Source: a virus. Taken from it: 32,071 nucleotides of DNA. The stretch's first letter is position 1; each line of letters opens with the position of its first letter. The notes beneath the pieces are model-generated. The model made no database searches and was not told the origin of the DNA. It was given only the letters and a program-made list of their open reading frames with translations. Location: the IMG/VR virus record IMGVR_UViG_3300045996_000175, positions 1-32,071 of that record; one strand, written 5' to 3'. Below, in pieces: positions 1-8,620 of this stretch. A program made the position numbers and the translations under genes.

Positions 1-16
1 CCGCGTCCTGATTCCT

Positions 17-36
17 GCACACGGCCGATAGTGTGC
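17..36. other. Hairpin just upstream of the first gene
   Basis: GCACAC (17-22) and GTGTGC (31-36) form a perfect 6-bp stem with an 8-base loop, ending 4 bases before the GTG start at 41. No Shine-Dalgarno sequence is visible between them and no T-run follows, so it is not an obvious intrinsic terminator. It could influence translation of the following gene or be chance. Confidence 0.3.
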
Positions 37-40
37 GGTC

Positions 41-1696
41 GTGACGACTGAGACATTAACCAGCGGGACCAGTTGGCAAGCGCCGGCAGGCGTAACGAGT
101 GTCCAGGTCCAGTGCTGGGGCGGTGGTGGTGCGGGCGGTGGTAACTCCACCACGGCAGACGGCGCGGGCGGTGGCGGGGGTGGCGCGTATGCCATCTTTC
201 AAGACACCGTCACGCCGGGCAATAGCTACAGCTACAGCATCGGCGCTGCCGGCACTCCGTCCTCCGGCGCGAACGGCGGCAACGGTGGCAATACCACGTG
301 GCGCTCGACCGTCGTCGTGGCGGTGGGTGGTGAGGGTGGTAAATCACCTGTAGCGGGTGCTGCAGGTGTTGGCGGTGCCGGGGGTTTAGCCTCGGCCTGC
401 ACGCCGACCACTGGTGCGTTTAGCGGTGGTGCCGGTGAATACGGCATCAACGCTGCAAACGGTCGTGGTGGGTACGGTGGTTCGTCCGCCGGCACTGCGG
501 CGAACGGGTTCAGCGGGCCGACGACGTACAGCACGGCGACCTACCCCACGGGCTCAACCCCCACGGGCGCGGGTCACGGTGGCGACGGTGGCGGCAGCAA
601 CACCGCTGCGGGTTCCGCACCTGCCTCGGGCTACGGTGGCGGTGGCGGCGGTTCGGCTGAGAACGTCACGGGCGGTGCGGGGTTCCAGGGCAAGATCGTC
701 CTCACCTACACCGCGACCTTCAGCGGTTCGGGTGGCGCAACGCTGCCACTGCTCACCGCGAGCGGCACGGGCAAGCAAGGTCATCCGGGCAGCGGTGGCG
801 GAACGCTCCCACTCCTCACGGCGAGCGGCGAAGGCTCATCGTCTGAGCCTGGGGCCGAGCACACCGGGTCAGGCGCGGCGACGCTGCCCTTGCCGACCGC
901 GAGCGGTTCGGCCATCTGGACCACGGAACGTCCCGACGACGGGGTGTTCACGCGGCTAGGACTCTCGGGCGCGCCCTCGCAGAACTACGGGGCGTTCACC
1001 CGGCGACAGACGCGCGAGGGTGACGGTGCGGCAACGCTGCCGCTCCTGACTGCCTCTGGCGCAGGCACGAAGGCACGGAAGGGCGACGGTGCCCCCACGT
1101 TGCCGATCCTCACCGCTTCGGGCGCGGGGACGAAAGAACGCAAGGGCGAGGGCGAAGCCACCCTCCCGCTTCTCACCGCAGCGGGTGAGGGGTTCGCGGG
1201 CGACATCGTGTGGACGGGCTCGGGTGCTGCCACCCTGCCCATCCTCACGGCCGAGGGCACGGGCACACGGGCGCTCCTCGGCTCGGGCGAGGCAACGCTC
1301 CCCCTGCTCACGGCAGCGGGTCAGGACGCCCCACCGCAGGTCTACAGCGAGACCCCTGCGGGCCGTGGTGGAAACAACAGACGACGGCGCAAGTACGTCA
1401 TTGAGATCGACGGACGCGAGTTCGTCACGGAATCGCTGGGAGAGGCGCACGACCTCCTCACGCGGGCGAAGGGGGTCGCTGAGACCCACATCGCCAAACA
1501 GGTCGAACGTCCCGCGCCACAGAGGGCGAAGTGGATCGGGTCAGTACCGAAGATCACGGCACCCCCGGAGCTGGAGCCCCAAGTCCAGGCCATTCGACAG
1601 GTCTACTCAGACGCGCTGAGGGACGCAGAGATACAGGTATTGCTCGCCCTGCAAGCCGAGCACGACGACGAGGAGGCCATCCTCCTCCTGATGTGA
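41..1696 (+). CDS. Glycine-rich repeat tail-type protein
   Basis: This 551-aa protein starts at GTG 41; an in-frame TAG at 29-31 excludes a longer form. The N-terminus (SGTSWQAPAGVTSVQVQCWG) followed by long Gly runs to about residue 225 resembles the glycine-rich domain found at the ends of phage tail fibres and other virion proteins. Residues 229-427 hold eight imperfect copies of a motif like GSGAATLPLLTASGxG, separated by variable charged linkers. The last ~100 residues are different: a short beta-like segment (YVIEIDGREFV) and an acidic helical tail ending DDEEAILLLM. It lies directly upstream of the terminase genes, so in a circular genome it could follow other late genes left of the window. 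A virion surface or tail decoration role is inferred; no enzyme motif is seen. Confidence 0.7.
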   Translation: MTTETLTSGTSWQAPAGVTSVQVQCWGGGGAGGGNSTTADGAGGGGGGAYAIFQDTVTPGNSYSYSIGAAGTPSSGANGGNGGNTTWRSTVVVAVGGEGGKSPVAGAAGVGGAGGLASACTPTTGAFSGGAGEYGINAANGRGGYGGSSAGTAANGFSGPTTYSTATYPTGSTPTGAGHGGDGGGSNTAAGSAPASGYGGGGGGSAENVTGGAGFQGKIVLTYTATFSGSGGATLPLLTASGTGKQGHPGSGGGTLPLLTASGEGSSSEPGAEHTGSGAATLPLPTASGSAIWTTERPDDGVFTRLGLSGAPSQNYGAFTRRQTREGDGAATLPLLTASGAGTKARKGDGAPTLPILTASGAGTKERKGEGEATLPLLTAAGEGFAGDIVWTGSGAATLPILTAEGTGTRALLGSGEATLPLLTAAGQDAPPQVYSETPAGRGGNNRRRRKYVIEIDGREFVTESLGEAHDLLTRAKGVAETHIAKQVERPAPQRAKWIGSVPKITAPPELEPQVQAIRQVYSDALRDAEIQVLLALQAEHDDEEAILLLM

Positions 1697-1730
1697 GGCG
1701 ACCAAGCCGCAAGGCAGTCGCTATAAACAA

Positions 1731-2009
1731 GTGAGTGATACAGGGAAGAGGAAACCCCCGAACGCCGGCAAGGGTCGCCCCAAGGGGGCACTAAACGCCA
1801 CCACGCGCTCTGCAAAGGAAGCAATCGAGGCAGCCGCAGAGGGGCTAGGGGGCGTCACAAGGCTCATCCAGTGGGCTCAGGAAGCGCCTGAGAACGAGCG
1901 GGTGTTCTGGGGCACGGTGTACCCGAAACTCCTGCCGCTGAATGCGCAGGTCTCGGGGAACCTGAGCCTGTCGTGGCCGCTGCCCAAGTCCAAGGTGCCG
2001 GGTGCCTGA
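1731..2009 (+). CDS. Terminase small subunit candidate
   Basis: This 92-aa basic protein has an N-terminal Lys/Arg/Pro/Gly segment (AGKGRPKGALNATT) typical of small phage proteins encoded just before the large terminase, followed by a helical region and a C-terminal WGTVYPKLLPLNAQV segment. Small terminase subunits recognise the packaging site and hand DNA to the large subunit. The GTG start is chosen because no better in-frame start exists; the ribosome site is weak. Its TGA overlaps the GTG of the large terminase by 8 bases. Function rests mainly on position and the KGRPKGA-type N-terminus, so it could be another DNA-binding packaging accessory. Confidence 0.6.
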   Translation: MSDTGKRKPPNAGKGRPKGALNATTRSAKEAIEAAAEGLGGVTRLIQWAQEAPENERVFWGTVYPKLLPLNAQVSGNLSLSWPLPKSKVPGA

Positions 2010-3246
2010 GTACACCCCGAGGGACCAGTTCCTACCGTTTCACGAGCGGGAACAACGCTGGGCCGCGATCATCGCTCACCGCAGAGCGGGCAAGACGGTC
2101 GCCTGCATCATGGACACCGTGACGATCGCGGTGGGGACGGACAAGCGGGCAGCGCGTTATGCGTACATCGCCCCGTTCTACTCGCAGGCCAAGCAGGCGG
2201 CGTGGGACTACCTCAAGTTCTACACCCGCGACATCGCTGCGAAGGTGTCGGAGTCGGAGCTGTCGGTTGAACTGCTGAACGGCTCCCGCATACGCCTGTA
2301 CGGGGCGGACAACCCCGACGCGCTACGCGGTATCTACCTCGACGGCGTGGTGATGGACGAGTTCGCGGACATGCGCCCGACGGTGTGGGGCGAGATCATC
2401 CGCCCGCTGCTCACCGACCGTAAGGGCTGGGCGGTGTTCATCGGGACGCCGAAGGGCAAGAACGCCTTCTACGAGTTGTTCCAGGCGGCCAAGGATGACC
2501 CTGACTGGTTCACCCTGACGCTCCGGGCCTCGGAGACCGGGATCATCCCCGCCGAGGAGTTGGCCGACTCCCGCAAGGTGATGACCGACTCGCAGTACGA
2601 GCAGGAGTTCGAGTGCTCGTTCGATGCGGCGATCGTGGGTTCGGTTTACGGCAAGGACATCGCCAAGGCACGGAACCAAGGGCGCATTGGTCGGGTGCCG
2701 TGGGAACCCGCCAAGCTCGTCAACTGCTCGTTCGACATCGGCTACGGCGACTCCACGGCCATCTGGTTCTGGCAGGTCTACAGCGGTGAGGCGCGCTTCA
2801 TCGACTTCTACGAGTCGAACGGCGAGCCGATCACGCACTACTTGGGCGTGCTGCAGCGTCGCGACTACAACTTCGACACGCTGTGGCTGCCGCATGACGC
2901 GGAGACGAACGGCAAGTTCGCGACCGGCAAGTCCATCGCCGAGATCGTGCGTGAGAACGGCTTTAAGGTCCGCATCGCGCCGAACCTGAGATTGGAGGAG
3001 GGGATCAACCAGGGCCGGCTGATGATTGCCCGTGCGCTGATCGATGAGAAGAAATGCGCGGCGGGGATTGAGGCGCTGGCGGCCTATCGCTGGGATTACA
3101 ACGAGCGGCTGGATGAACTCAAGTCCATCCCCGTGCATGACTGGGCCTCGCACGCGGCCGACGCTTGGCGCTATGCCGCCGTGAGCATGAAGGTCGCCGA
3201 TCCCAGGCCGAAAGCCATCAAGTACGACTTGCGGGGGATTGTTTGA
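2002..3246 (+). CDS. terL: Terminase large subunit (ATPase-nuclease)
   Basis: A 414-aa packaging motor that translocates DNA into the prohead through the portal and cuts concatemers. The ATPase domain shows a Walker A-like loop AHRRAGKT (residues 25-32), a Walker B GVVMDE with the acidic pair at 119-120, and a coupling motif FIGTPKG (146-152). The C-terminal RNase H-like nuclease shows candidate metal ligands D245 in SFDIGYGDS, D299 in LPHDAE and D380/D387 in HDWASHAADAWRY. The length suits compact phage large terminases. The GTG start overlaps the preceding small subunit gene, and its TGA overlaps the next TTG start, which suggests coupled translation. Confidence 0.95.
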   Translation: MPEYTPRDQFLPFHEREQRWAAIIAHRRAGKTVACIMDTVTIAVGTDKRAARYAYIAPFYSQAKQAAWDYLKFYTRDIAAKVSESELSVELLNGSRIRLYGADNPDALRGIYLDGVVMDEFADMRPTVWGEIIRPLLTDRKGWAVFIGTPKGKNAFYELFQAAKDDPDWFTLTLRASETGIIPAEELADSRKVMTDSQYEQEFECSFDAAIVGSVYGKDIAKARNQGRIGRVPWEPAKLVNCSFDIGYGDSTAIWFWQVYSGEARFIDFYESNGEPITHYLGVLQRRDYNFDTLWLPHDAETNGKFATGKSIAEIVRENGFKVRIAPNLRLEEGINQGRLMIARALIDEKKCAAGIEALAAYRWDYNERLDELKSIPVHDWASHAADAWRYAAVSMKVADPRPKAIKYDLRGIV

Positions 3247-3374
3247 ACGACTTTCAGTCACTGCTGCGGCGCGTCGCCGAACTCGAACAACTGGTCGCTG
3301 AACTGCAGCGCCAACTGAACGCTCTACAGGAACAACGGAATGCCCGATCTCGACAAACTCTTAGCCGCAATTGA
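3243..3374 (+). CDS. Tiny coiled-coil protein between terL and portal
   Basis: This 43-aa ORF begins at TTG 3243, sharing TTGA with the terL stop and preceded by a GGGGGA ribosome site. It reads LNDFQSLLRRVAELEQL and continues as a leucine-heptad coiled coil rich in Glu, Gln and Arg. It overlaps the portal start (3340) by 35 bases. Very small proteins with an N-terminal FQxLLRRVAELE pattern are common in phage structural regions, though no role is established for this one. The coupling, heptads and ribosome site support it; its short length and TTG start keep confidence moderate. Confidence 0.55.
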   Translation: MNDFQSLLRRVAELEQLVAELQRQLNALQEQRNARSRQTLSRN

Positions 3375-5544
3375 TGCGGCCGAGGAGAACGCCTACGGGT
3401 CGGACAACGACGGTGGGCTGGCGGCAGACCGGGCACTCCTCATCAACCTGTACGTGGGGCAGAACGTCGATCCCGCCCCTGAAGGTCGCTCGCAGGTTGT
3501 CGATCGCTCAGTGTTCGAGACGATCCAGTGGATTCTCCCCTCGCTCTGTCGCATCTACGCCAGTGGGTCGGACTTGGTCTCCGTCCCGCCACTGGGACCG
3601 GACGACGAGGACGCGGCCAAGCAGGAAGCGGAATTCATCAACCACGTGATCCAGGACCGCAATCCGTGGTTTGAGCTGTTCAACACGTGGAGCACGGACG
3701 CGCTCCTGACCCGCAATGCGTACTTCATGGCCTACATGGACAAGAAGCGCATCACGGAGGTCGAGAAGTACGAGCGGCAGACGGAAGCCGGCGTGGCGAT
3801 GCTGCTGCAGGAAGAGGGCGTCGAGGTCGTGGGGTCGCAGCAGTACCCCTCGGACGAACCCCCGCAGGTTGACCCGATGACCGGGCAGCCTATGCCCCCG
3901 GAAATGCTCTATGACTTGGAGATCCGCCGGGTCAAGGAGAACCGCGAGGTCACGATTCGCGTTCTACCCCCGGAGCGGGTGAAGGTCAGCCAGTACACGC
4001 CCTCCTATCGCCTGAACGAGTGCGACTACTTCGAGTTTTACGAGGACTGCACGCTCTCGAAGCTCCGTGCGGATGGCTTTGACGTACCGGACGACATCGC
4101 CTCGGACGAGGAGAGCTACGACACCGAGGAGGATCAGGCCCGCGACCTCTACACCGAGACGCGCGACGACCAGCAGTTAGACCCCTCGATGCGCCGCGTC
4201 CGTGCCCGGATGATCTGGATTCGGCACGACTACGACGAGGACGGCATCGCGGAGCTGCAGTACGTGCTCCGTGTTGGCCGAGAGATCCTGTACCGGGAAG
4301 AGGTGGGCTCCATTCCTGTCGCGTGCTCTGTGCCGTCTCCGTTGCCCCACAGACACATCGGGATGTCGATCGGTGACATGGTCGCCGACATCCAGCGCAT
4401 CAAAACGGCGATCCTTCGACAGGGGCTGGACAACCTCTACCTCTCGAACAACCCGCAGAAGGTCATCAACCAGAACGTCGTCAATCTCGATGACGTGATG
4501 AAGTCCATTCCCGGCGGTGTGACGCGGGTGGACGGCGACATCGACGCGATCCGCTACGAGAAGCACCCCTTTGTATTCCCCGAGGCCATGCAGGGCCTGG
4601 AGTACATGGACCAGATCCGCGAGAACCGCACGGGGACGAATCGGTACTTCACCGGCATCGACCAGAACTCGATGAACAAGACGGCGACGGGGATTCAGAC
4701 CCTGTCCACGATGGCTGCTCAGAGAGTGGAGCAGATCGCTCGCATCCTTGGGTCGGGGATTGAAGACCTCGCCCGCATCGTCCACGAGTTGATCCTGAAG
4801 AGCGGCCATAAGACCGAGGTTGTGCGTCTCCGGGGGCAGTGGGTCGAGGTCGATCCTGCGACGTGGCGCAAGCGTGGCGACTTCAAGATCGCCGTGGGCT
4901 TTGCCTCGGGCAACAAGGACGCGATGGTCCAGCGCCTGATGATGATCCTGCAGACGCAGATGCAGGCGATCGAGATGGGCATTCCGATTGCCCAGCCGCA
5001 GAACATCCACGAGACGGTGATCGAACTGACCAAGGCCGGCGACTTCGCCTCGCCTGAGCGGTTCTGGACCGACCCGGCCAAGGTGGAACAGGCTCCACCC
5101 CCGCCCGACCCGCAGATGGTCAAGACGCAAGGGGATCTGGCTGCCAAGGAAGCCGAACTCAACCTCAAGCAGGAGGAGACGGCGGCCGAGATTCAGCTCA
5201 AGGAGATGGAGCTTCAACTCAAGCAGTACGAACTGCAGGCGAAGCTGGAACTTGAGAAGTACAAGATCGACAAGCAGGCCGAGACTCAGATTGCGCTCGC
5301 GCAGTTCTCGCACGAGTCCGCGCTGATCCAGGGCGAGCAGTCGATCCACGGCGAGCGCGAGAAGGAGAAGTTCAAGGCTGAGTCCAAGGAACAGGCCGAG
5401 AAGCCTGCCAAGGAAGCCGAGAGCGCCAAGGAGGACGCCCGCGTCTCCGCCCTCATGGAGGCGGTCAAGAGCCTCAAGGAAACGCTCTCCAAGCCCCGCA
5501 AGGTCGTTAGAGGCAAGGACGGCCGCATCGAGGGCGTGCAGTGA
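3340..5544 (+). CDS. Portal protein
   Basis: This 734-aa protein forms the dodecameric ring at one capsid vertex through which DNA enters and leaves. Supporting segments are the N-terminal helical DRSVFETIQWILPSLCRIYA region, a central clip/stem-type region around LDNLYLSNNPQKVINQ, and the NRTGTNRYFTGIDQNSMNKT / TGIQTLSTMAAQRVEQIARI stretch characteristic of portals of short-tailed phages. From about residue 593 to 697 there is a long Lys/Glu/Gln-rich coiled coil, comparable to the extended helical barrel of P22-type portals. It starts at ATG inside the preceding tiny gene and ends in a GTGA overlap with the next gene. Confidence 0.93.
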   Translation: MPDLDKLLAAIDAAEENAYGSDNDGGLAADRALLINLYVGQNVDPAPEGRSQVVDRSVFETIQWILPSLCRIYASGSDLVSVPPLGPDDEDAAKQEAEFINHVIQDRNPWFELFNTWSTDALLTRNAYFMAYMDKKRITEVEKYERQTEAGVAMLLQEEGVEVVGSQQYPSDEPPQVDPMTGQPMPPEMLYDLEIRRVKENREVTIRVLPPERVKVSQYTPSYRLNECDYFEFYEDCTLSKLRADGFDVPDDIASDEESYDTEEDQARDLYTETRDDQQLDPSMRRVRARMIWIRHDYDEDGIAELQYVLRVGREILYREEVGSIPVACSVPSPLPHRHIGMSIGDMVADIQRIKTAILRQGLDNLYLSNNPQKVINQNVVNLDDVMKSIPGGVTRVDGDIDAIRYEKHPFVFPEAMQGLEYMDQIRENRTGTNRYFTGIDQNSMNKTATGIQTLSTMAAQRVEQIARILGSGIEDLARIVHELILKSGHKTEVVRLRGQWVEVDPATWRKRGDFKIAVGFASGNKDAMVQRLMMILQTQMQAIEMGIPIAQPQNIHETVIELTKAGDFASPERFWTDPAKVEQAPPPPDPQMVKTQGDLAAKEAELNLKQEETAAEIQLKEMELQLKQYELQAKLELEKYKIDKQAETQIALAQFSHESALIQGEQSIHGEREKEKFKAESKEQAEKPAKEAESAKEDARVSALMEAVKSLKETLSKPRKVVRGKDGRIEGVQ

Positions 5545-5819
5545 TCGACTTGGACGAGGAGGGCCGCGTAGACCGTGGCATCCGGGCCGAGCGCCTGCTC
5601 AAGGACAGTCTCTACGTCGAGGCGTGGGACAAGGTCCGCTCGGCGATTCTGGACAAGATCGAGCACTCCCCCGTCCGTGACAAGGAAGGGCGGGAGTACC
5701 TGTATCTGATGTTGAAAGCTCTCTCAGACGCGAGGGGAGCCGTGGAGCACGTGATGCGTGACGGGAAAGTCGCCATTCACCTCCGCGAGGAGAAGCGTCG
5801 ATTCAAGTTGTTCAGGTAA
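5541..5819 (+). CDS. Small conserved post-portal protein
   Basis: A 92-aa helical protein (RGIRAERLLKDSLYVEAWDK ... REYLYLMLKALSDARG). Proteins of this size and pattern, with an N-terminal RGxxAexLL segment and a central tryptophan or aspartate helix, are often encoded between portal and scaffold/capsid genes in short-tailed phages. Its function is unknown to me. GTG start coupled to the portal stop through GTGA; 3 bases separate its TAA from the scaffold start. Assembly or DNA packaging accessory is an inference from position only. Confidence 0.75.
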   Translation: MIDLDEEGRVDRGIRAERLLKDSLYVEAWDKVRSAILDKIEHSPVRDKEGREYLYLMLKALSDARGAVEHVMRDGKVAIHLREEKRRFKLFR

Positions 5820-5822
5820 ACG

Positions 5823-6725
5823 ATGGAAAACGCACAGCCCACCGACCAAGCCCCCGTGCAGTCGATGGAGGATCGGATCGCAGCACAGTTCGGCCTCACC
5901 GACGACCAACCGGAAGAGCAGCAGCAGCCCGAAGTCGAGGTTTCTGCCGATGAGGAGCAGACCGAGGCTCCCCCGGAGTCCGACGACGTAGAGATCGAAC
6001 TGGAGGGTGAGAAGTACCGCGTCCCCAAGAAGCTTGAGAAGGCTTTCCTGCAGGAACGCGACTACACGCAGAAGACTCAGGCCGTCGCCGAACAGCGCCG
6101 GATCCTTGAGCAGACCCAGCACGCGATGAAGCTCGCCCAGATGGAGCAGGAGTTTCAGCGTGAGGCGGCGACCGAAGTGCAGCAGTTGCAGTACCTGGAC
6201 CAGTACATCCAGTCGCTCAATCAGCAGAATTTCTCGCAGATGACGACGGATGAAAAGATGGACGCGCTGCTGAACATCCAGCAGGCCGAGCGTCACAAGG
6301 AATCGCTCAAGGCGACCTTGGAAACGAAGAAAGGTGACTACCAGAAGAAGCTGGACGCCGCCGTGGATGAGGCCAAGTCGAAGGCGCGAGAGGTCCTGAA
6401 GTCTCAGGGCGTCTCCCCCGACAGCATCAAGGCCATGCGCGACTACGCCAAGAATCTCGGGTTCACCGATGTGGCCCTTGATGCGATCGAGATGGACGTT
6501 CGGTCCACCCTCGTGCTGCACAAGGCTCGGCAGTTCGATGAACTGCAGGCAACCAAGACGGCATCCGTGCAGAAGTTGAATGCTCCGGTGGTCAAGCCGG
6601 GCTCCTCGCGCCCGATGCCCGACTCAGTCAAACAGGACCTGGCTTTGCGTAAGGCGTTCAAGACCGCCAAGAGCAAGCCGGAACGCGACGCGATCATGCA
6701 AAAGCGCGTCGAGAATCTTTTCTAA
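5823..6725 (+). CDS. Capsid scaffolding protein
   Basis: A 300-aa, highly charged, almost wholly helical protein placed immediately before the major capsid gene. The first ~60 residues are acidic and Gln/Pro-rich and probably disordered, then EGEKYRVPKKLEKAFLQERD opens a long Gln/Glu/Lys coiled coil (about 60-200), and the C-terminus is basic (AFKTAKSKPERDAIMQKRVE), like scaffold tails that bind coat protein. Scaffolds direct procapsid assembly and then leave. Composition, size and gene order support this; there is no visible protease motif. Confidence 0.88.
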   Translation: MENAQPTDQAPVQSMEDRIAAQFGLTDDQPEEQQQPEVEVSADEEQTEAPPESDDVEIELEGEKYRVPKKLEKAFLQERDYTQKTQAVAEQRRILEQTQHAMKLAQMEQEFQREAATEVQQLQYLDQYIQSLNQQNFSQMTTDEKMDALLNIQQAERHKESLKATLETKKGDYQKKLDAAVDEAKSKAREVLKSQGVSPDSIKAMRDYAKNLGFTDVALDAIEMDVRSTLVLHKARQFDELQATKTASVQKLNAPVVKPGSSRPMPDSVKQDLALRKAFKTAKSKPERDAIMQKRVENLF

Positions 6726-6737
6726 GGAATTACAGCG

Positions 6738-7751
6738 ATGGCAATGCTTTCAGGCACGACGGTCAGCTACGGCGTGACCTCTGCGGGTGGTATGCGTGAA
6801 GACCTCTCGGACGTGATCTTCGATCTCTTCCCTGAGGACACGTGGGCACTGACCCACTTCGACCGTGAGGAGGCCAATTCCACCTATACGGAATGGCTCG
6901 CTCAGGAACTGGCGGCTCCGGGTGCCAACGCCCGCGAGGAAGGCAACGACGCGAGCTTCACCTCGCTGACCTCGCCCACTCGGTACGGCTCCTATCTCCA
7001 GATCAGCGACAAGACGTTCCTCGTCTCCGACTCGTTGGAAGCGGCGACGAAGGCCGGCCGTAAGTCCGAACTCGCTCGGGGTGCCATCGTCAAGATGCGC
7101 GAACTCAAGCGGGACATGGAATATACGATCATGGGCCGCCAGATTTCGACCGAAGGCGGTGCCGGTACGGCCCGCACGACGGCCGGCATCGAGGCGTGGA
7201 TCGGTGACGCCACGGCGTCGGCCGGTGGCCCGTCGCACGTCGTTCTGGCAACGACCACGTCGAGCTACACGACCCCGCCGGTGACGAGCGGCAAGCCGGG
7301 CACGGCCACCACGATCGGCTCGACGCCGACCACGGGTGCCTTCACCTCGGCCTCGCTCAACTACGCCCTTCAGCAGGCGTGGGAGCAGGGTGGCGATGCG
7401 CGCGTGATCCTGGCGATGGCCGGGCAGAAGCGTGCGATCGACGCCTTCACCTCGGTTGCCACGCGCTTCGTGGACGTGGGCCGTGCGAACGAGGCGTCCA
7501 TCACGGGCGCTGCCAACCTGTACGTGTCGGACTTCGGTCGCCATCAGGTGATCCTGAACCGCTACGGTCAGGCGGGCATCGTGCTGTGCCTCGATCCGTC
7601 GTACTGGGCCGTGCGCTACCTGCGTAAGCCGCTCAAGCGTGAGCTGGCTCGCACGGGTGACGCGGTCAAGTACCAGATCGTCACGGAATGGGCGCTGGTT
7701 GCTCGCAACTGGAAGGCCAACGCGAAGGTCGTGGGCTGCGCCGACGCGTAA
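6738..7751 (+). CDS. Major capsid protein, SU10/DUF5309 type
   Basis: This 337-aa protein is the main shell subunit. The N-terminal pattern GGMREDLSDVIFDLFPEDT followed by a WLAQELAAPGANAREEGNDA segment, then SYLQISDKTFLVSDSLEAATKAGRKSELA and ELKRDMEY, matches the SU10-like (DUF5309) capsid family, which has the HK97 fold. The C-terminal part ends with YQIVTEWALVARNWKANAKV, also typical. A Ser/Thr/Gly-rich insertion lies at about residues 160-200. Ribosome site AAGGAA lies upstream of the ATG. It ends in TAATG with the next gene, so the glycosyltransferase that follows may be co-translated with the most abundant virion protein. Confidence 0.93.
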   Translation: MAMLSGTTVSYGVTSAGGMREDLSDVIFDLFPEDTWALTHFDREEANSTYTEWLAQELAAPGANAREEGNDASFTSLTSPTRYGSYLQISDKTFLVSDSLEAATKAGRKSELARGAIVKMRELKRDMEYTIMGRQISTEGGAGTARTTAGIEAWIGDATASAGGPSHVVLATTTSSYTTPPVTSGKPGTATTIGSTPTTGAFTSASLNYALQQAWEQGGDARVILAMAGQKRAIDAFTSVATRFVDVGRANEASITGAANLYVSDFGRHQVILNRYGQAGIVLCLDPSYWAVRYLRKPLKRELARTGDAVKYQIVTEWALVARNWKANAKVVGCADA

Positions 7752-8257
7752 TGCTGGTGATTGTCGGGCACGGCCCTAGCGTCGTCGGAAAGGCGCTAGG
7801 GTCATGGCTCGACGGGCAGACGGTCGTTCGGCTGAAACATGCTGAACGACCGAATGCCGTGGACTGGGGGACTCGCACGGATTACGTCTGTGCGAGTTCT
7901 CCCTCGTTCTGGACCGACAAGCGACGACCGGATTTCCCCGATGCGGAGTGCTGGGTACTGGCTGACAAGGCCGTCCCTAAAGGCACGTGGCGCATCGCAG
8001 ACCGCAAGTGGCTCGACCACTACCGGACGTTCAATCCGTCGTTTCCTAAGCCCTCTACGGGGCTCAAGGCTGTCTTTTGCGCGATGGAGTTCCTGGCCCC
8101 GAGTGAGATCGGGCTGCTGGGGTTCGATCGCATCCTGCGACCCGACGTGCCGACCTCGAAGTGGTGGCACGAACCGGGCAAATATCTATATGGCCACGAT
8201 GCCCACGCCGAGCATCGTTGCCTGACTACGCTAGGCGTGCAGATCACGGAGCTGTGA
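7751..8257 (+). CDS. GT29-like (sialyltransferase-fold) transferase
   Basis: The 168-aa product starts at ATG 7751, overlapping the capsid stop by one base; longer upstream starts would run deep into the capsid gene. The N-terminus LVIVGHGPS (2-10) and WGTRTDYVCAS (39-49) resemble the nucleotide-sugar binding motif of glycosyltransferase family 29. KPSTGLKAVFCAMEFLAPSE (100-119) with GLLGFDR corresponds to the conserved 'STG' region, and GHDAHAEH (148-155) offers a candidate catalytic histidine. The protein is short for GT29 but similar compact forms occur in phages. Donor and acceptor cannot be told from sequence. It opens a cassette of glycan and methyl enzymes. Confidence 0.68.
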   Translation: MLVIVGHGPSVVGKALGSWLDGQTVVRLKHAERPNAVDWGTRTDYVCASSPSFWTDKRRPDFPDAECWVLADKAVPKGTWRIADRKWLDHYRTFNPSFPKPSTGLKAVFCAMEFLAPSEIGLLGFDRILRPDVPTSKWWHEPGKYLYGHDAHAEHRCLTTLGVQITEL

Positions 8258-8620
8258 ATGGCTGAGTTCCTCGACTTCGATCCTCACACGGGCATCGCGC
8301 ATTACTTCTCGCACGACGAGATGACCAACGAATCGAAGATCCATTACGTACAGGACGTGCAGCCGATTGTGGATTACGCCAAGTCCCTCGCGAACAAGGG
8401 TGGGACCGACAAGGGCATCAAGGCCGGCTGGTGGAAGTACGCGATCATCCCGGCCATCGTGCAGGTGCAGTTGAAGCAGAAGGGCATCGACTTGAACGAC
8501 CCCGGCTCCACGAAGCGGATCATCGAAGAGATCAACACGAACTACCCGCACCTGAAATGCACGCAGAAGTCCGACGGCGGCAAGCTCAAGCAGTTTTTCG
8601 TGGTGGGCGATGCTAAGTAA
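8258..8620 (+). CDS. Conserved phage protein of unknown function
   Basis: This 120-aa protein (MAEFLDFDPHTGIAHYFSHD...) starts immediately after the previous TGA. It has a central segment VQDVQPIVDYAKSLANKG and KGIKAGWWKYAIIPAIVQVQ, then a helical IDLNDPGSTKRIIEEINTN tail. I recognise this pattern as one recurring in phage structural regions but know no function. It overlaps the next gene by 11 bases. A small virion or assembly factor is as likely as a role in the surrounding modification cassette. Confidence 0.75.
   Translation: MAEFLDFDPHTGIAHYFSHDEMTNESKIHYVQDVQPIVDYAKSLANKGGTDKGIKAGWWKYAIIPAIVQVQLKQKGIDLNDPGSTKRIIEEINTNYPHLKCTQKSDGGKLKQFFVVGDAK

Noticed and set aside
724-1320. Short regular repeats suggestive of a CRISPR array
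   Set aside because: The units are in-frame, imperfect protein repeats with unequal spacing inside a long coding frame.
2323-3261. 312-aa open frame on the - strand opposite terL
   Set aside because: Leu/Arg/Val/His-rich sequence without motifs; it is a GC-rich antisense shadow of a clearly coding terminase gene.
4177-5349. 390-aa open frame on the - strand opposite portal
   Set aside because: Its Leu/Arg-rich composition follows from the portal's Glu/Lys codons read in reverse; no ribosome site or family pattern.
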